Source of the DNA: JAAFKA01 sp044348925
Lineage (GTDB): Bacteria > Bacteroidota > Bacteroidia > Cytophagales > Thermoflexibacteraceae
Direction of reading: 5' to 3'
NCBI GenBank assembly: GCA_044348925.1
Contig: JBIKRY010000154.1
Span: 1-10,610 of the forward strand
Length of the DNA: 10,610 nucleotides
In this document: positions 1 through 7,677 of the stretch, one piece after another
Numbering within the stretch: the first letter of the stretch is position 1
Layout of the letters: every line of letters starts with the position of its first letter
Made by a program: the position numbers and the translations under genes
Notes under the pieces: model-generated
Seen by the model: the letters and a program-made list of their open reading frames with translations, nothing else
Told to the model about the DNA's origin: nothing
The model's database searches: none

Positions 1-3000
1 GTTACTGTAGAAGTAGGGTCTAATACTGTAGTTCCTTGATTATTAAAGTTTCCACATACATCTAAATTAAAGTTAGCATTGATGGTCAAAGAAGCACTTG
101 CGTCGATTTGTATATCTCTTGCTGCTGCTCCATTTCCATTGATAACAGGATAAACCCTACCAACAGGTACAACAGGTATAGTTATATCATCAGAACAGGT
201 TGGAGGACCACAAGTTCCCCAATTGTCGCCATTAAACCAATCATTGGTAATACCTTTCCAAATGAATACTTCCCCTGGTGGATAAGAAACAGGGTCTGTA
301 CATTCATAAAACACAATATCATCAACAGTAATGTCATTACCACCTGCAAAAACCCCCACATTACGGATAGCAATACTTACACTGGTCTTACTTCCACTAT
401 TCCACTGTACAGAATATTTAGCCCATTTACAAGCCTCTACCCCTGGATTGTCTATATTTGCACCAATTTGGTAACAATTAAATAAGGTAGCAAAAGCTAA
501 TGAACCACCATTCAGGTTTATAGCATTAAAAGTTAATACATAATTTCTATTAGGGTTTACATTAATGTTTTGTTGCCAAATATTGATAGAACCATTTGTT
601 GCACCATTACCTACTAAACAATAACCGCCAGAACCTCCTATTACTTTTGAACCATGCATAAAGCTGTAGGCAGAACCTGCTGCAAAAGCTACTGTAAAAG
701 CTGGTGAAACAGTCAAGGTTTGGGCAGCTACATCTACACTTGTAATCAAACTCCTCTGACGGGGAACTGCTCCTATATAAATTACACTACCTACTAAATC
801 TGCTTGAAAGTTAGTTCCTGTGCCTCTTACTATATTTAAACTACCTGTTTGCACCTCTATTGTACCTGTGCGGGTAATTGTAGCAGACCCAATCGCAGAA
901 TTTACATTAGTGGTTGGAAAAGCTGAATTACAGAAATTGGTATGATAATCTGCTGGATTAAAACCGACTGCGTAGGTAGTTTCTGGATACATAGAACAAG
1001 GACGTGCTGAACCACCACCGCCTGTACAATCTACAGTAGCAGCTGCTTCCACAGCAGTTGTTGGGTTGCCATATTGTGTTGCAAAGCCCCAATTATTTGC
1101 AGGTACAATGTGTCCTGCTGGCGGAGTGCCAGAATAAGCTACAGGTGGCAAGGTGCTAAAATCACCATTTATTGCTAAGTTGGTTGTAACACTACAGTTT
1201 ACTGAAATCTGTACGGCATCAGAAAATGACGAGCCACAAGCAGAAGTTAGGATACAAAATACAGAATAGGTATTACTTACACTTGTTAGTGGCGGTGCAG
1301 GGGTATAAGTGGCAGAGGTAGCTCCTACTATATTATTCACTACGGTGGAACCAGCCGTTCTATATGCCCATTGATAGGAAGTTGGAACAGGGTTTGGTGT
1401 GCCTCCACTAAAACTTGTGATAGATAAGGTAGTACCACTTGCCCCTACAGCAACTGTCTGCGGTAGGGTAGGGGAAGTACGATAACCATTTACTGTTATA
1501 TTTGTTCCATTATCAGCTCCAACAAACCCTGGGTCTGGTCTTCCTGATGTAAATTCTTGAGTCATAATTCGCATACGAAAACCAGCACCTTGTCTATTAG
1601 CAGGTATTGCACAAGTAACAGAGCCACTGGTGGCTGTAGTTACCAAAGAGCCAATAGTTGCAGGATTTGCAAAACTTCCAGAAGCATCTGACAACTGTAC
1701 TAATACTATATTGTTGCTATTAAAATGTGTATCTGTACTTGCTGAAGCAGGTAGAGAAAATGGCACATTGAACGGGGCTGAAGCCGCAGTTAAAGAGGTA
1801 CAATAAATGGTAGAAATAGCACCAATAATCGGGGTAGTCATTGGATTAATTTTTAGGTCAAATAAATTCAAACCTCCTGTACCACCATTTACTACGATTT
1901 TGAAATCAGTAGGTGTAACCCCTGTATTTGTAATAGCTATATCATTGGCAAAGTTTGTATTTCCAGCCCACACGTCCATTGTACCAGCAGCCACCGTTTC
2001 TGCTACATTGCTACCTGGTCTTCTATAAGTAATAGCTGCACCTGTAGGGTTTATTACCCAAACATAACGCCCAGAATTTACAGACCCACTATTAGCTGTT
2101 CCTGCATTCATCGTAAGATTATCGGCAGTAGTGAAGTCAATGCTTAGCCTTGCGGTTGTATTAGCGTCAAGAGGTACTGTGTTATCATCTGCAAAACTAC
2201 TTCCCACTGCAATAGTAGCTACATTATTAGCTAATCCTGTAGCTCCCCAACTATCCAATCCAAATTGCAACATAATTGCTTGAGCATTTGCAGGTGTTGT
2301 ATTTGTTTGTAAGTCGGTAGTTCTTACACTATAAAAATTACCTGCACCATTGCGGAAACCTTCTATTCTATCACCATTTGCATCTACAATGCTTTGTACA
2401 TAGTTACCTGCGTGGTTGCTGGTAGCTGTAACATTCATTCCATAACATATCTTACGAGTATTATTAAAACCTATAAAATAAGGTGGTAGTATTCCTGTTG
2501 CATTGGTAAGTTTTGCTCCTCGCCCTATTGCTATATTTCCTGTTACAAATAATTGTGGAATATTATTGGTATAAGTTCCCCAAACACGCATAATAGGCAA
2601 TATATACGTAGTCATCGTACCATTTATGTTTCCTACTCCTTGAAAAGTATAATTACAAGCTGTACCTGCTACAAAAGAAGCACTATTGTTGAGTGTAAAG
2701 TCATTACCAAAGAAAAACTCCTCATTTGCCGAGTTGTTCCAATTTCCATTAATGGTAACTGCCCCTGTAAAGGTCTTATTGCCACTTGTAGAAGTAAAAT
2801 TGGTAGTAACTCCTGCTGGTAGTGAAGTAGCTCCAGTTACGTTGATTGTAGCTTGTCCTATCGTGTTTGTTGCACCTACAAAACTAAGTGCACCTGCTAT
2901 ATTAAAAATGCCAACTGCCCCTCCGTTTATTGTTCCACCATTCATGAATACATTTTGCAAAGAACTTGTACCAGCTACATTGCCATCGGCTAAAGTACCT

Positions 3001-4910
3001 TCTATTGCTGTTAGACCTGATACAGTCAAATTGTTAGCACCGACTTCTAAAGTTGTTAGAGCCTCTATTGCAAGTTTTTCTGCTACGTTTCGATTGCCTG
3101 TAATGGTTTTGATAGAATTTCCACCACCTGTAATGGTTAGGTTACGATAAGTTGTAGCTCCATTGGGGGGTATTGGTATATTGTAATTTGTTGTTCCTGT
3201 AAATTCTATGGTGCTTCCTGCTGTGGTAATATGTGTATTAGTGGTAACTGTAGGAAAAGTAATAGATGCCAAACTCAAAGTACCCTCACCTGCTAAAGTA
3301 GTAAAGTTGTGTCCTGTAGTAGTTCCCAAATTAAGTCTTCCACCTGCATTGATAGTAACTGAATTAGAAGTAGCACCATTGGCAGTTACATTTACAGTGT
3401 GTCCATTAAGAATAACTCTTGCTACATTGGTGCAGGTAGTAGCTGCAATGTAAGTAGCACCTGTAGGGTCTGCTGTCCAATTTGCATTATTTTCCCAACT
3501 ACAACCACCACCTGTACAATTTCCGTTAAAAGAATAAACTATTGGAGCTGTAGAGGTAGATGCACGATAGCCTATATTGATATAAGCCACTCCTCCTGTT
3601 GTGGTGTGAGTAAAACTTACTTTTGTACCATTTAAGACTGGAGTGCCGATAAGCGGAGTAACATTAAAATAGTTTGAGCTTGTATTTAAACGAGCTATAT
3701 ACGTATAGTCACTTGGATTAGGAGAAGGCAGACATGTGAAACCTGCTGCTGCAAAATCAAATGTAATGGTGTAAGTATGTGTCCCATTAGACTCTAACCA
3801 ATAATCACGTCCTAAATTATGTGTTAGAGGGGCAATATCAGCCATATTTGCGGTGCTTGGTGCTATGGTAGCATTATTGTGCCCAATAAAAGTGCTTAGA
3901 GGTGCACCCGCAGTGGTTAAAGAATTTGAAACTTCTGTCAAAGTTATAAAGTTGGCACTTGTGCTGACACTTTGTTTTTCGCCTGTATTTAATCCTAAAA
4001 TACCAATTACATCATAGTTAAATCCTGTTGCTCCATTAGTATTTGTACTTGTGTAATAGTCATTAGCACCCAAATCTCTACCATATTTAGCTCCCAAGTG
4101 ATTTTCTACAACCAATCTTTGTGCAGTGTTGAGTGCCACTCCATCAAAAATAATTGCTTCTGCAATATCACCACTAAAATAATTTCCACTATTAATTCTT
4201 CCAAATTGAGGGGCAGAAAAAATAACCCCTGCATTATTGCCTGTACCTATTCTGATTTGTGTGCCATCTTTGAAAGCTGCTAATCTTCTATTTGCCCCAT
4301 TAAAATCTGCCAAAGTTGTTACAATACTTGGAGAAGAGGCATTGAGAGTGTAGCCACCAAGTGCAGGCTGGTTACTCCACAATTCTACCGAATTGTTTAC
4401 ACCAGCAGCAGGGGTATTACCACCACCACTACCATCATTATAAAATCTAAATGTATTGGCACTACCAGGTGCTGAATCAAACAATCCCATAGGGTCTGTT
4501 TGAGTGGCATTACTGTTGGTAACGGCAAAAAAAGTAAAAGGAACTGCAGACGTACTGTTAAGCCCTGTACCAGCAGCACTAAGAAAATGATTACTTGTAT
4601 TTGTGAAACGCAACAAAGGTCTGCCATTAACAACGGTTGTAGCAAACACAGGTCTGTTTCCCGCAGTTCCCTGCGTAAAATTATTACCATTTCCTGATTG
4701 GTCATTCCAAGTAGTTACACCTAAGCCATTGGTGCCTGGTAGTACCCCTATATCTGCTCGCAACCATAAACTATTGCGGGGTTGCCCACCAGCACCTGTG
4801 GGATTACCCACCCCACCAGGCCCTGTTTGGGCAAGAATTGTGATAGTTTGCAAGCAAAATAACACAATACAAAAGAGATTTCTTATCATAAATGTAAAAT
4901 TTTTTGTCAT
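1..4910 (-). CDS. Giant secreted multidomain surface protein (3' end outside window)
   Basis: Reading the minus strand from ATG 4910, all 1,636 complete codons to the window edge are free of stops, so the gene is intact here but its C-terminus is missing. Residues 1-28 form a signal peptide (charged start, hydrophobic core, ending ILAQ); Met8 (codon 4887-4889) is an alternative start. Residues 48-77 (LWLRAD, WNDQSGNGNN) and 247-277 (GDIAEAIIFDG to KYG) match the LamG-like/DUF8202-type modules of Bacteroidota. W472-W478 opens a Gly/Asn/Thr-rich beta-helix-like stretch to about residue 780. An Ig-like domain lies at about 1142-1239. A carbohydrate-binding-like jelly roll runs from NGDF (1248-1251) to VDDIVF (1529-1534), with an inserted module. 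W1551-W1564 starts another NW-type module. By family analogy it is exported, probably by the type IX system and displayed or released, but the C-terminal sorting domain lies outside the window. Role in adhesion or glycan binding is inferred. Confidence 0.9.
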   Translation of the reverse strand, partial: MTKNFTFMIRNLFCIVLFCLQTITILAQTGPGGVGNPTGAGGQPRNSLWLRADIGVLPGTNGLGVTTWNDQSGNGNNFTQGTAGNRPVFATTVVNGRPLLRFTNTSNHFLSAAGTGLNSTSAVPFTFFAVTNSNATQTDPMGLFDSAPGSANTFRFYNDGSGGGNTPAAGVNNSVELWSNQPALGGYTLNASSPSIVTTLADFNGANRRLAAFKDGTQIRIGTGNNAGVIFSAPQFGRINSGNYFSGDIAEAIIFDGVALNTAQRLVVENHLGAKYGRDLGANDYYTSTNTNGATGFNYDVIGILGLNTGEKQSVSTSANFITLTEVSNSLTTAGAPLSTFIGHNNATIAPSTANMADIAPLTHNLGRDYWLESNGTHTYTITFDFAAAGFTCLPSPNPSDYTYIARLNTSSNYFNVTPLIGTPVLNGTKVSFTHTTTGGVAYINIGYRASTSTAPIVYSFNGNCTGGGCSWENNANWTADPTGATYIAATTCTNVARVILNGHTVNVTANGATSNSVTINAGGRLNLGTTTGHNFTTLAGEGTLSLASITFPTVTTNTHITTAGSTIEFTGTTNYNIPIPPNGATTYRNLTITGGGNSIKTITGNRNVAEKLAIEALTTLEVGANNLTVSGLTAIEGTLADGNVAGTSSLQNVFMNGGTINGGAVGIFNIAGALSFVGATNTIGQATINVTGATSLPAGVTTNFTSTSGNKTFTGAVTINGNWNNSANEEFFFGNDFTLNNSASFVAGTACNYTFQGVGNINGTMTTYILPIMRVWGTYTNNIPQLFVTGNIAIGRGAKLTNATGILPPYFIGFNNTRKICYGMNVTATSNHAGNYVQSIVDANGDRIEGFRNGAGNFYSVRTTDLQTNTTPANAQAIMLQFGLDSWGATGLANNVATIAVGSSFADDNTVPLDANTTARLSIDFTTADNLTMNAGTANSGSVNSGRYVWVINPTGAAITYRRPGSNVAETVAAGTMDVWAGNTNFANDIAITNTGVTPTDFKIVVNGGTGGLNLFDLKINPMTTPIIGAISTIYCTSLTAASAPFNVPFSLPASASTDTHFNSNNIVLVQLSDASGSFANPATIGSLVTTATSGSVTCAIPANRQGAGFRMRIMTQEFTSGRPDPGFVGADNGTNITVNGYRTSPTLPQTVAVGASGTTLSITSFSGGTPNPVPTSYQWAYRTAGSTVVNNIVGATSATYTPAPPLTSVSNTYSVFCILTSACGSSFSDAVQISVNCSVTTNLAINGDFSTLPPVAYSGTPPAGHIVPANNWGFATQYGNPTTAVEAAATVDCTGGGGSARPCSMYPETTYAVGFNPADYHTNFCNSAFPTTNVNSAIGSATITRTGTIEVQTGSLNIVRGTGTNFQADLVGSVIYIGAVPRQRSLITSVDVAAQTLTVSPAFTVAFAAGSAYSFMHGSKVIGGSGGYCLVGNGATNGSINIWQQNINVNPNRNYVLTFNAINLNGGSLAFATLFNCYQIGANIDNPGVEACKWAKYSVQWNSGSKTSVSIAIRNVGVFAGGNDITVDDIVFYECTDPVSYPPGEVFIWKGITNDWFNGDNWGTCGPPTCSDDITIPVVPVGRVYPVINGNGAAARDIQIDASASLTINANFNLDVCGNFNNQGTTVLDPTSTV
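660..896 (-). other. GTxF beta-module inserted in jelly-roll domain of the giant protein
   Basis: Residues about 1339-1417 of the giant protein. They contain GTGTNF (1363-1368), then a DLVGSVIYIG strand, an ITSV strand and QTLTVSPAF. This order (GTxF, dlvGd, sI, ltv) recalls small beta-modules common in phage and surface structural proteins. The flanking sequence reads as one jelly roll: NGDF at 1248, ADYHTNF just before, MHGSKV just after, and VDDIVF at 1529. The module therefore appears to be nested. The boundaries are judged by eye. Confidence 0.45.
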
Positions 4911-5261
4911 AAAACCTAATATTAAATACGTTGTAAAAAAAAAATTAGTTACGAAATCTTATTTTATTATTTTGAACTTATATAATGTACTATAGATTTG
5001 GCAATTTATTCATACCTAATAAAGATATTTTTAATTTGCACAAGTATCTGCTAATACACATATTCATTTAGGCAGTTTTGCTTAAAGGCAGATATACTTT
5101 TATTCTCCATTATTACTTAACTATTTGATTATCAATATTATATGAGGTTTAAAATTTGTAAATTGAAAAAAGTGGAACAACTAATAAAGTTACTGTAGTG
5201 AATATACGTTTAAAATTCAAGTTTAACAAATTTTAAAATAAATTAACAAATTATTTATCAC
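4911..5261. other. Non-coding gap between divergent genes
   Basis: A very AT-rich 351-bp stretch without a credible gene. It holds a run of 11 A on the plus strand near 4936-4946 and the rightward promoter candidate at 4971-5000. A perfect 12-bp inverted repeat lies at 5148-5159 and 5226-5237 (TTTAAAATTTGT), with arms 66 nt apart. An imperfect pair, AAGTATCTGC (5042-5051) and GCAGATATACTT (5088-5099), is also present. No TAnnTTTG box was found on the minus strand for the giant protein gene, so its promoter was not identified. Confidence 0.6.
4971..5000 (+). promoter_or_regulatory. Bacteroidota-type promoter candidate facing 5262
   Basis: TTTG at 4971-4974, then an 18-nt spacer, then TAgaTTTG at 4993-5000. 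This matches the Bacteroidota sigma-A pattern TTG-N17-23-TAnnTTTG. Transcription would start near 5007 and run right, giving a leader of about 255 nt before the small ORF at 5262, or possibly a non-coding transcript. Confidence 0.45.
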
Positions 5262-5591
5262 ATGAAACATAATGCGAAATTTGAGAAACGCGGATTCAAC
5301 TTTGAAATGCTATTTTATCTTTGTTTAAATTTTGTTAGGACTCATAAAACGAATAGGTGTGCTTATGTAGAGTTGGGTAAATTAAGCGGGGAAGAAGTAG
5401 CTAAGTGTAGCGAAATATTGCAAATAAATCATACAAAAACTAGCATAATTATAGATAGTTGTAGGCTTAAATATATTAGACTTTCTCCAAAAGTAATTTA
5501 CAAAATATATTTTAGAACCCAACAAAATAGCCAACAGTTTTTAGAACTGTTGGCTATGTTTAGTCAAAATCTGTGCCTGTATGCTAACTAA
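5262..5591 (+). CDS. Hypothetical 109-aa protein
   Basis: I do not recognise this protein. It opens at an ATG preceded by an A/T-rich leader without a clear Shine-Dalgarno sequence. It is basic, with five cysteines (21, 33, 49, 67, 105), and has no signal peptide; residues 16-25 are hydrophobic but too short for a sure membrane helix. Residues 38-70 look like ordinary soluble protein. For it: an open frame of 110 codons in AT-rich DNA and a promoter-like sequence upstream. Against it: residues 89-99 are encoded by a perfect 13-bp hairpin that looks like the terminator of the opposing gene, and the last 8 nt overlap that gene. It may be a small lineage-specific gene, a remnant, or chance. Confidence 0.4.
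   Translation: MKHNAKFEKRGFNFEMLFYLCLNFVRTHKTNRCAYVELGKLSGEEVAKCSEILQINHTKTSIIIDSCRLKYIRLSPKVIYKIYFRTQQNSQQFLELLAMFSQNLCLYAN
5527..5557 (-). terminator. Hairpin terminator of the NYN gene
   Basis: Perfect 13-bp stem (5527-5539 pairs with 5545-5557; arm ATAGCCAACAGTT) with a 5-nt loop. On the minus strand it is followed by TTTGTTGG, a short U-rich tail, 27 nt beyond the stop codon of the 5584-6528 gene. It lies inside the 3' end of the small plus-strand ORF. Confidence 0.7.
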
Positions 5592-6528
5592 TATTACTTG
5601 TGCTTGCTTGTGTGTTGTTTACTGCTGCATTAGCTATTTTATGTACATTTTTTGCACAATCTCCACGCATGTTTTTACCAAGTGTATATTCTACAATATC
5701 TCCATCTTTCAAATCATTAAAATCACTGTTTACCATATCTTCATAACTGAAATATAGATTATTAGGTGGTGCAACAATGAAACCGTAGCCATTTTTAAGA
5801 TTAATAACAGAACTTTGGAATACGCCATTGTCTATAGAAACAGGATTTTTGGCATTGCGGAAAGTTTGTTGAAAAGCTTCTGGGGTAACAAATAGATTAT
5901 TGAGTAAAGGGTCATTTTTGAGTACACGACTGTCTATGAGTTCGTGCATAGCAACAGGATAGGTAACTTCTTCGAGGAGTTCTTGGGAAGTACGAGTTTC
6001 ACGTATTTCGCCTTTTTCGTCAATATATTTGAAATCCCAATTTAGCACCATTACTCGTGTACCCAAAGTATTTAGTTTTCTAATCAATGGCACATAATCT
6101 CCATCACAAGCTATTAAAACCACTACACTAAACTTTTTATACATTGATAACTCGTATGCTTCCAATGCTAACCATACATCTATTCCTTTTTCTTCTTTTT
6201 TTCCACTACGAGAACGTAAAGGTAGATAATGGGTAATTACGCCTTCGTTCATCAAAATATCATCAAAAATACGGTCGTTATATAGTTTATTGAGTTCTTT
6301 AGCATCATAGGCACTTAATCTGCCTCTAAAATAATGTGCATCTACTACTTGACACATTTTAAAATCTACGCCTTCTTCTTTTGCTACTTTATCTCTGACG
6401 AATTCATGTAAACCCTCTATACTAATTCTTGCTTTGCGAGGGTGTTCGTAATTATAATAATTGCTTACTTTTAGGAAATAGTTGCCATCATAGAATACAC
6501 CTATTCTTGTTAATTTGTTCTCTTGCAT
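5584..6528 (-). CDS. NYN-domain (PIN-like) ribonuclease with C-terminal cold-shock-like domain
   Basis: A 314-aa cytoplasmic protein. Residues 8-190 form a LabA/DUF88-type NYN domain. The acidic residues expected for metal-dependent RNA cleavage are visible: D14 in YDGNYF, D117 in KGIDVWLALEAYEL, and D142/D144 in ACDGDYVPLI. After a linker, residues 236-297 resemble a cold-shock/OB fold: NLKNGYGFI (243-251), NLYFSYEDM (257-265), DLKDGDIVEYTLG (272-284) and RGDCAKNVHKI (288-298). This suggests an RNase whose RNA contact is helped by the OB domain; the RNA target is unknown. The tail is Asn/Ser/Thr-rich. The start ATG at 6528 fits the onset of the NYN fold (RIGVFYDGN). It lies 185 bp downstream of the lpxH-like gene on the same strand, with its own candidate promoter and a hairpin terminator, so it is probably monocistronic. 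Confidence 0.9.
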   Translation of the reverse strand: MQENKLTRIGVFYDGNYFLKVSNYYNYEHPRKARISIEGLHEFVRDKVAKEEGVDFKMCQVVDAHYFRGRLSAYDAKELNKLYNDRIFDDILMNEGVITHYLPLRSRSGKKEEKGIDVWLALEAYELSMYKKFSVVVLIACDGDYVPLIRKLNTLGTRVMVLNWDFKYIDEKGEIRETRTSQELLEEVTYPVAMHELIDSRVLKNDPLLNNLFVTPEAFQQTFRNAKNPVSIDNGVFQSSVINLKNGYGFIVAPPNNLYFSYEDMVNSDFNDLKDGDIVEYTLGKNMRGDCAKNVHKIANAAVNNTQASTSNIS

Positions 6529-6601
6529 TTGATTTTAGCTTTTTAAATGTGTTAAGAATATCATAATATTTCAAAATTTGTATAGAACTTATTACTAAAC
6601 T

Positions 6602-6633
6602 CAAATTATACCAATAAAAATTACAAAAGCAAA
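6602..6633 (-). promoter_or_regulatory. Weak promoter candidate for the NYN gene
   Basis: On the minus strand, TTTG (6633-6630), a 19-nt spacer, then TATAATTTG (6610-6602). This has one base more between TA and TTTG than the Bacteroidota -7 consensus. A start near 6596 would give a leader of about 68 nt. Confidence 0.3.
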
Positions 6634-6681
6634 TATTTAACAAATTATTCACTATTTTGCGTATTTTGCCCTTGTTTTTTG

Positions 6682-6711
6682 TTGGCAACAGCTAACAGAT
6701 TCTATTGCCAA
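6682..6711 (-). other. Weak hairpin after the lpxH stop
   Basis: Seven-bp arms TTGGCAA (6682-6688) and TTGCCAA (6705-6711) enclose a 16-nt loop, 2 nt beyond the lpxH stop codon. On the minus strand the stem is followed by CAAAAAAC rather than a U-tract, so a factor-independent terminator is doubtful. Confidence 0.3.
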
Positions 6712-6713
6712 GT

Positions 6714-7463
6714 TTATTTTTCAAAGTATAGCAATTCTAATTTTTCTCCATCAAATACGGCATAACTATCATATTGTAGCCATTCACCCAAGTTTATATA
6801 CCTACCATTTTCTCCTACTGCCAAATCTAAAGGCAAATGTCGATGCCCAAAAATATAAAAATCATGAGGCATTTGGCGATGTTTTTCTTTGCAGTAATCC
6901 CATATCCATTCTTTTTCGCCTAAAAAAACTTCTACTTTGTGGGCATTTTTCTTCTTACGATAGTCTGACCACGCAAAACCAAAACCCATTCCAAAAGCCG
7001 AAGGCAACAAAGTACGAAAAGCCCATTGGCAAAGTGGATTCGTAAATATTTTTTTCAAAAATTTATAGTGATAATCTCCATTACCAAGTCCGTCTCCATG
7101 CCCAATATGAAATTTTTTATTCCCAATTTCAATCGAAATAGGTTGGTGATAGACAGAAATTGCAAATTCTTTGCTAAAATAATCCATCATCCACAAATCA
7201 TGATTGCCTGTAAAAATAGAAATTGGAATGTTTTTGTCCCTTAGCTCTATCAATTTTGCTTGAAAACGGATAAATCCTTTTGGAATTACGTGGTGGTATT
7301 CAAACCAAAAATCAAAAATATCTCCCACCAAATAAATATGTGTTGCATCTTTGGCAGCCATATCCAACCAGCGTATGATTTTTAGTTCTCGTTGTCTGCT
7401 AATTTCTCCGTTTGGATAGCCAAGATGAAAATCAGAGGCAAAATATATTTTTTCTGTTTTCAA
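6714..7463 (-). CDS. lpxH: UDP-2,3-diacylglucosamine diphosphatase (LpxH-type)
   Basis: A 249-aa calcineurin-like metallophosphoesterase, near the usual LpxH length. The dimetal motifs appear in order: SDFHLG with D11 and H13, GDIFDFW with D48, GNHD with N87 and H88, GHGDG with H122, and GHRH with H207 and H209. In the family this enzyme hydrolyses UDP-2,3-diacylglucosamine to lipid X and UMP, an early lipid A step on the inner face of the cytoplasmic membrane. The segment around 132-172 (hydrophobic and aromatic residues, then RKKK) fits the LpxH cap that contacts membrane and acyl chains. The start ATG at 7463 directly precedes the first beta strand. A -7 box sits 31 nt upstream, and the thioredoxin-SPOR gene diverges from the same intergenic region. 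Another UDP-sugar or nucleotide pyrophosphatase role is possible but less likely. Confidence 0.88.
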   Translation of the reverse strand: MKTEKIYFASDFHLGYPNGEISRQRELKIIRWLDMAAKDATHIYLVGDIFDFWFEYHHVIPKGFIRFQAKLIELRDKNIPISIFTGNHDLWMMDYFSKEFAISVYHQPISIEIGNKKFHIGHGDGLGNGDYHYKFLKKIFTNPLCQWAFRTLLPSAFGMGFGFAWSDYRKKKNAHKVEVFLGEKEWIWDYCKEKHRQMPHDFYIFGHRHLPLDLAVGENGRYINLGEWLQYDSYAVFDGEKLELLYFEK

Positions 7464-7493
7464 AACAAGTTGATTTTAGAATGATAGTACCTG

Positions 7494-7501
7494 CAAAACT
7501 A
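7494..7501 (-). promoter_or_regulatory. -7 box for the lpxH-like gene
   Basis: TAgtTTTG on the minus strand (7501 to 7494) matches TAnnTTTG. It would start transcription near 7488, about 25 nt before the ATG at 7463. No good TTG element lies at the expected upstream distance. Confidence 0.4.
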
Positions 7502-7630
7502 CAATTTTTTTGCGAAATCGTTGTAAATTTTTTAATGGTAAATTCCAAATTATTAAAATATTTGCTTTCCAATAACATAGCAATAGCAATCATCTAAATC
7601 TATTCCTTAGCAAAATTAAGTAAGCTATTT

Positions 7631-7659
7631 TTTGTTTTACTATTTTTTTACTACTTTTG
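7631..7659 (+). promoter_or_regulatory. Promoter of the thioredoxin-SPOR gene
   Basis: TTTG at 7631-7634, then a 17-nt spacer, then TActTTTG at 7652-7659. This is a full Bacteroidota-type promoter. The predicted start near 7665 leaves a 5' leader of about 13 nt before ATG 7678. The in-frame TTG at 7657-7659 is part of the -7 box, so it cannot be the start codon if this promoter is used. Confidence 0.6.
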
Positions 7660-7677
7660 GAAAAGATTTTATCAGAT

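Noticed and set aside
182..373. Minus-strand frame 182-373 with a hydrophobic product
   Set aside because: It is an out-of-frame reading of the giant protein gene, whose own frame is open throughout.
4397..4705. Minus-strand 102-codon frame 4397-4705
   Set aside because: Leucine-rich out-of-frame shadow of the giant protein gene in its DUF8202/LamG-like region.
1807..4995. Many plus-strand open frames of about 60-150 codons between 1807 and 4995 (for example 2686-3150)
   Set aside because: They lie opposite the continuous minus-strand gene of 1,636 codons, have low-complexity or Val/Pro/Thr-rich translations typical of antisense reading, and lack start signals.
6488..6688. Minus-strand 66-codon frame across the start of the NYN gene
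   Set aside because: It overlaps the NYN gene start in another frame, is Asn/Lys/Ile-rich as expected of translated AT-rich intergenic DNA, and has no recognisable domain.
7611..7618. Second minus-strand TAnnTTTG match (TAatTTTG) upstream of lpxH
   Set aside because: No TTG element at the right distance, 148 nt or more from the start codon, and a closer -7 box exists at 7494-7501; likely chance in AT-rich DNA.
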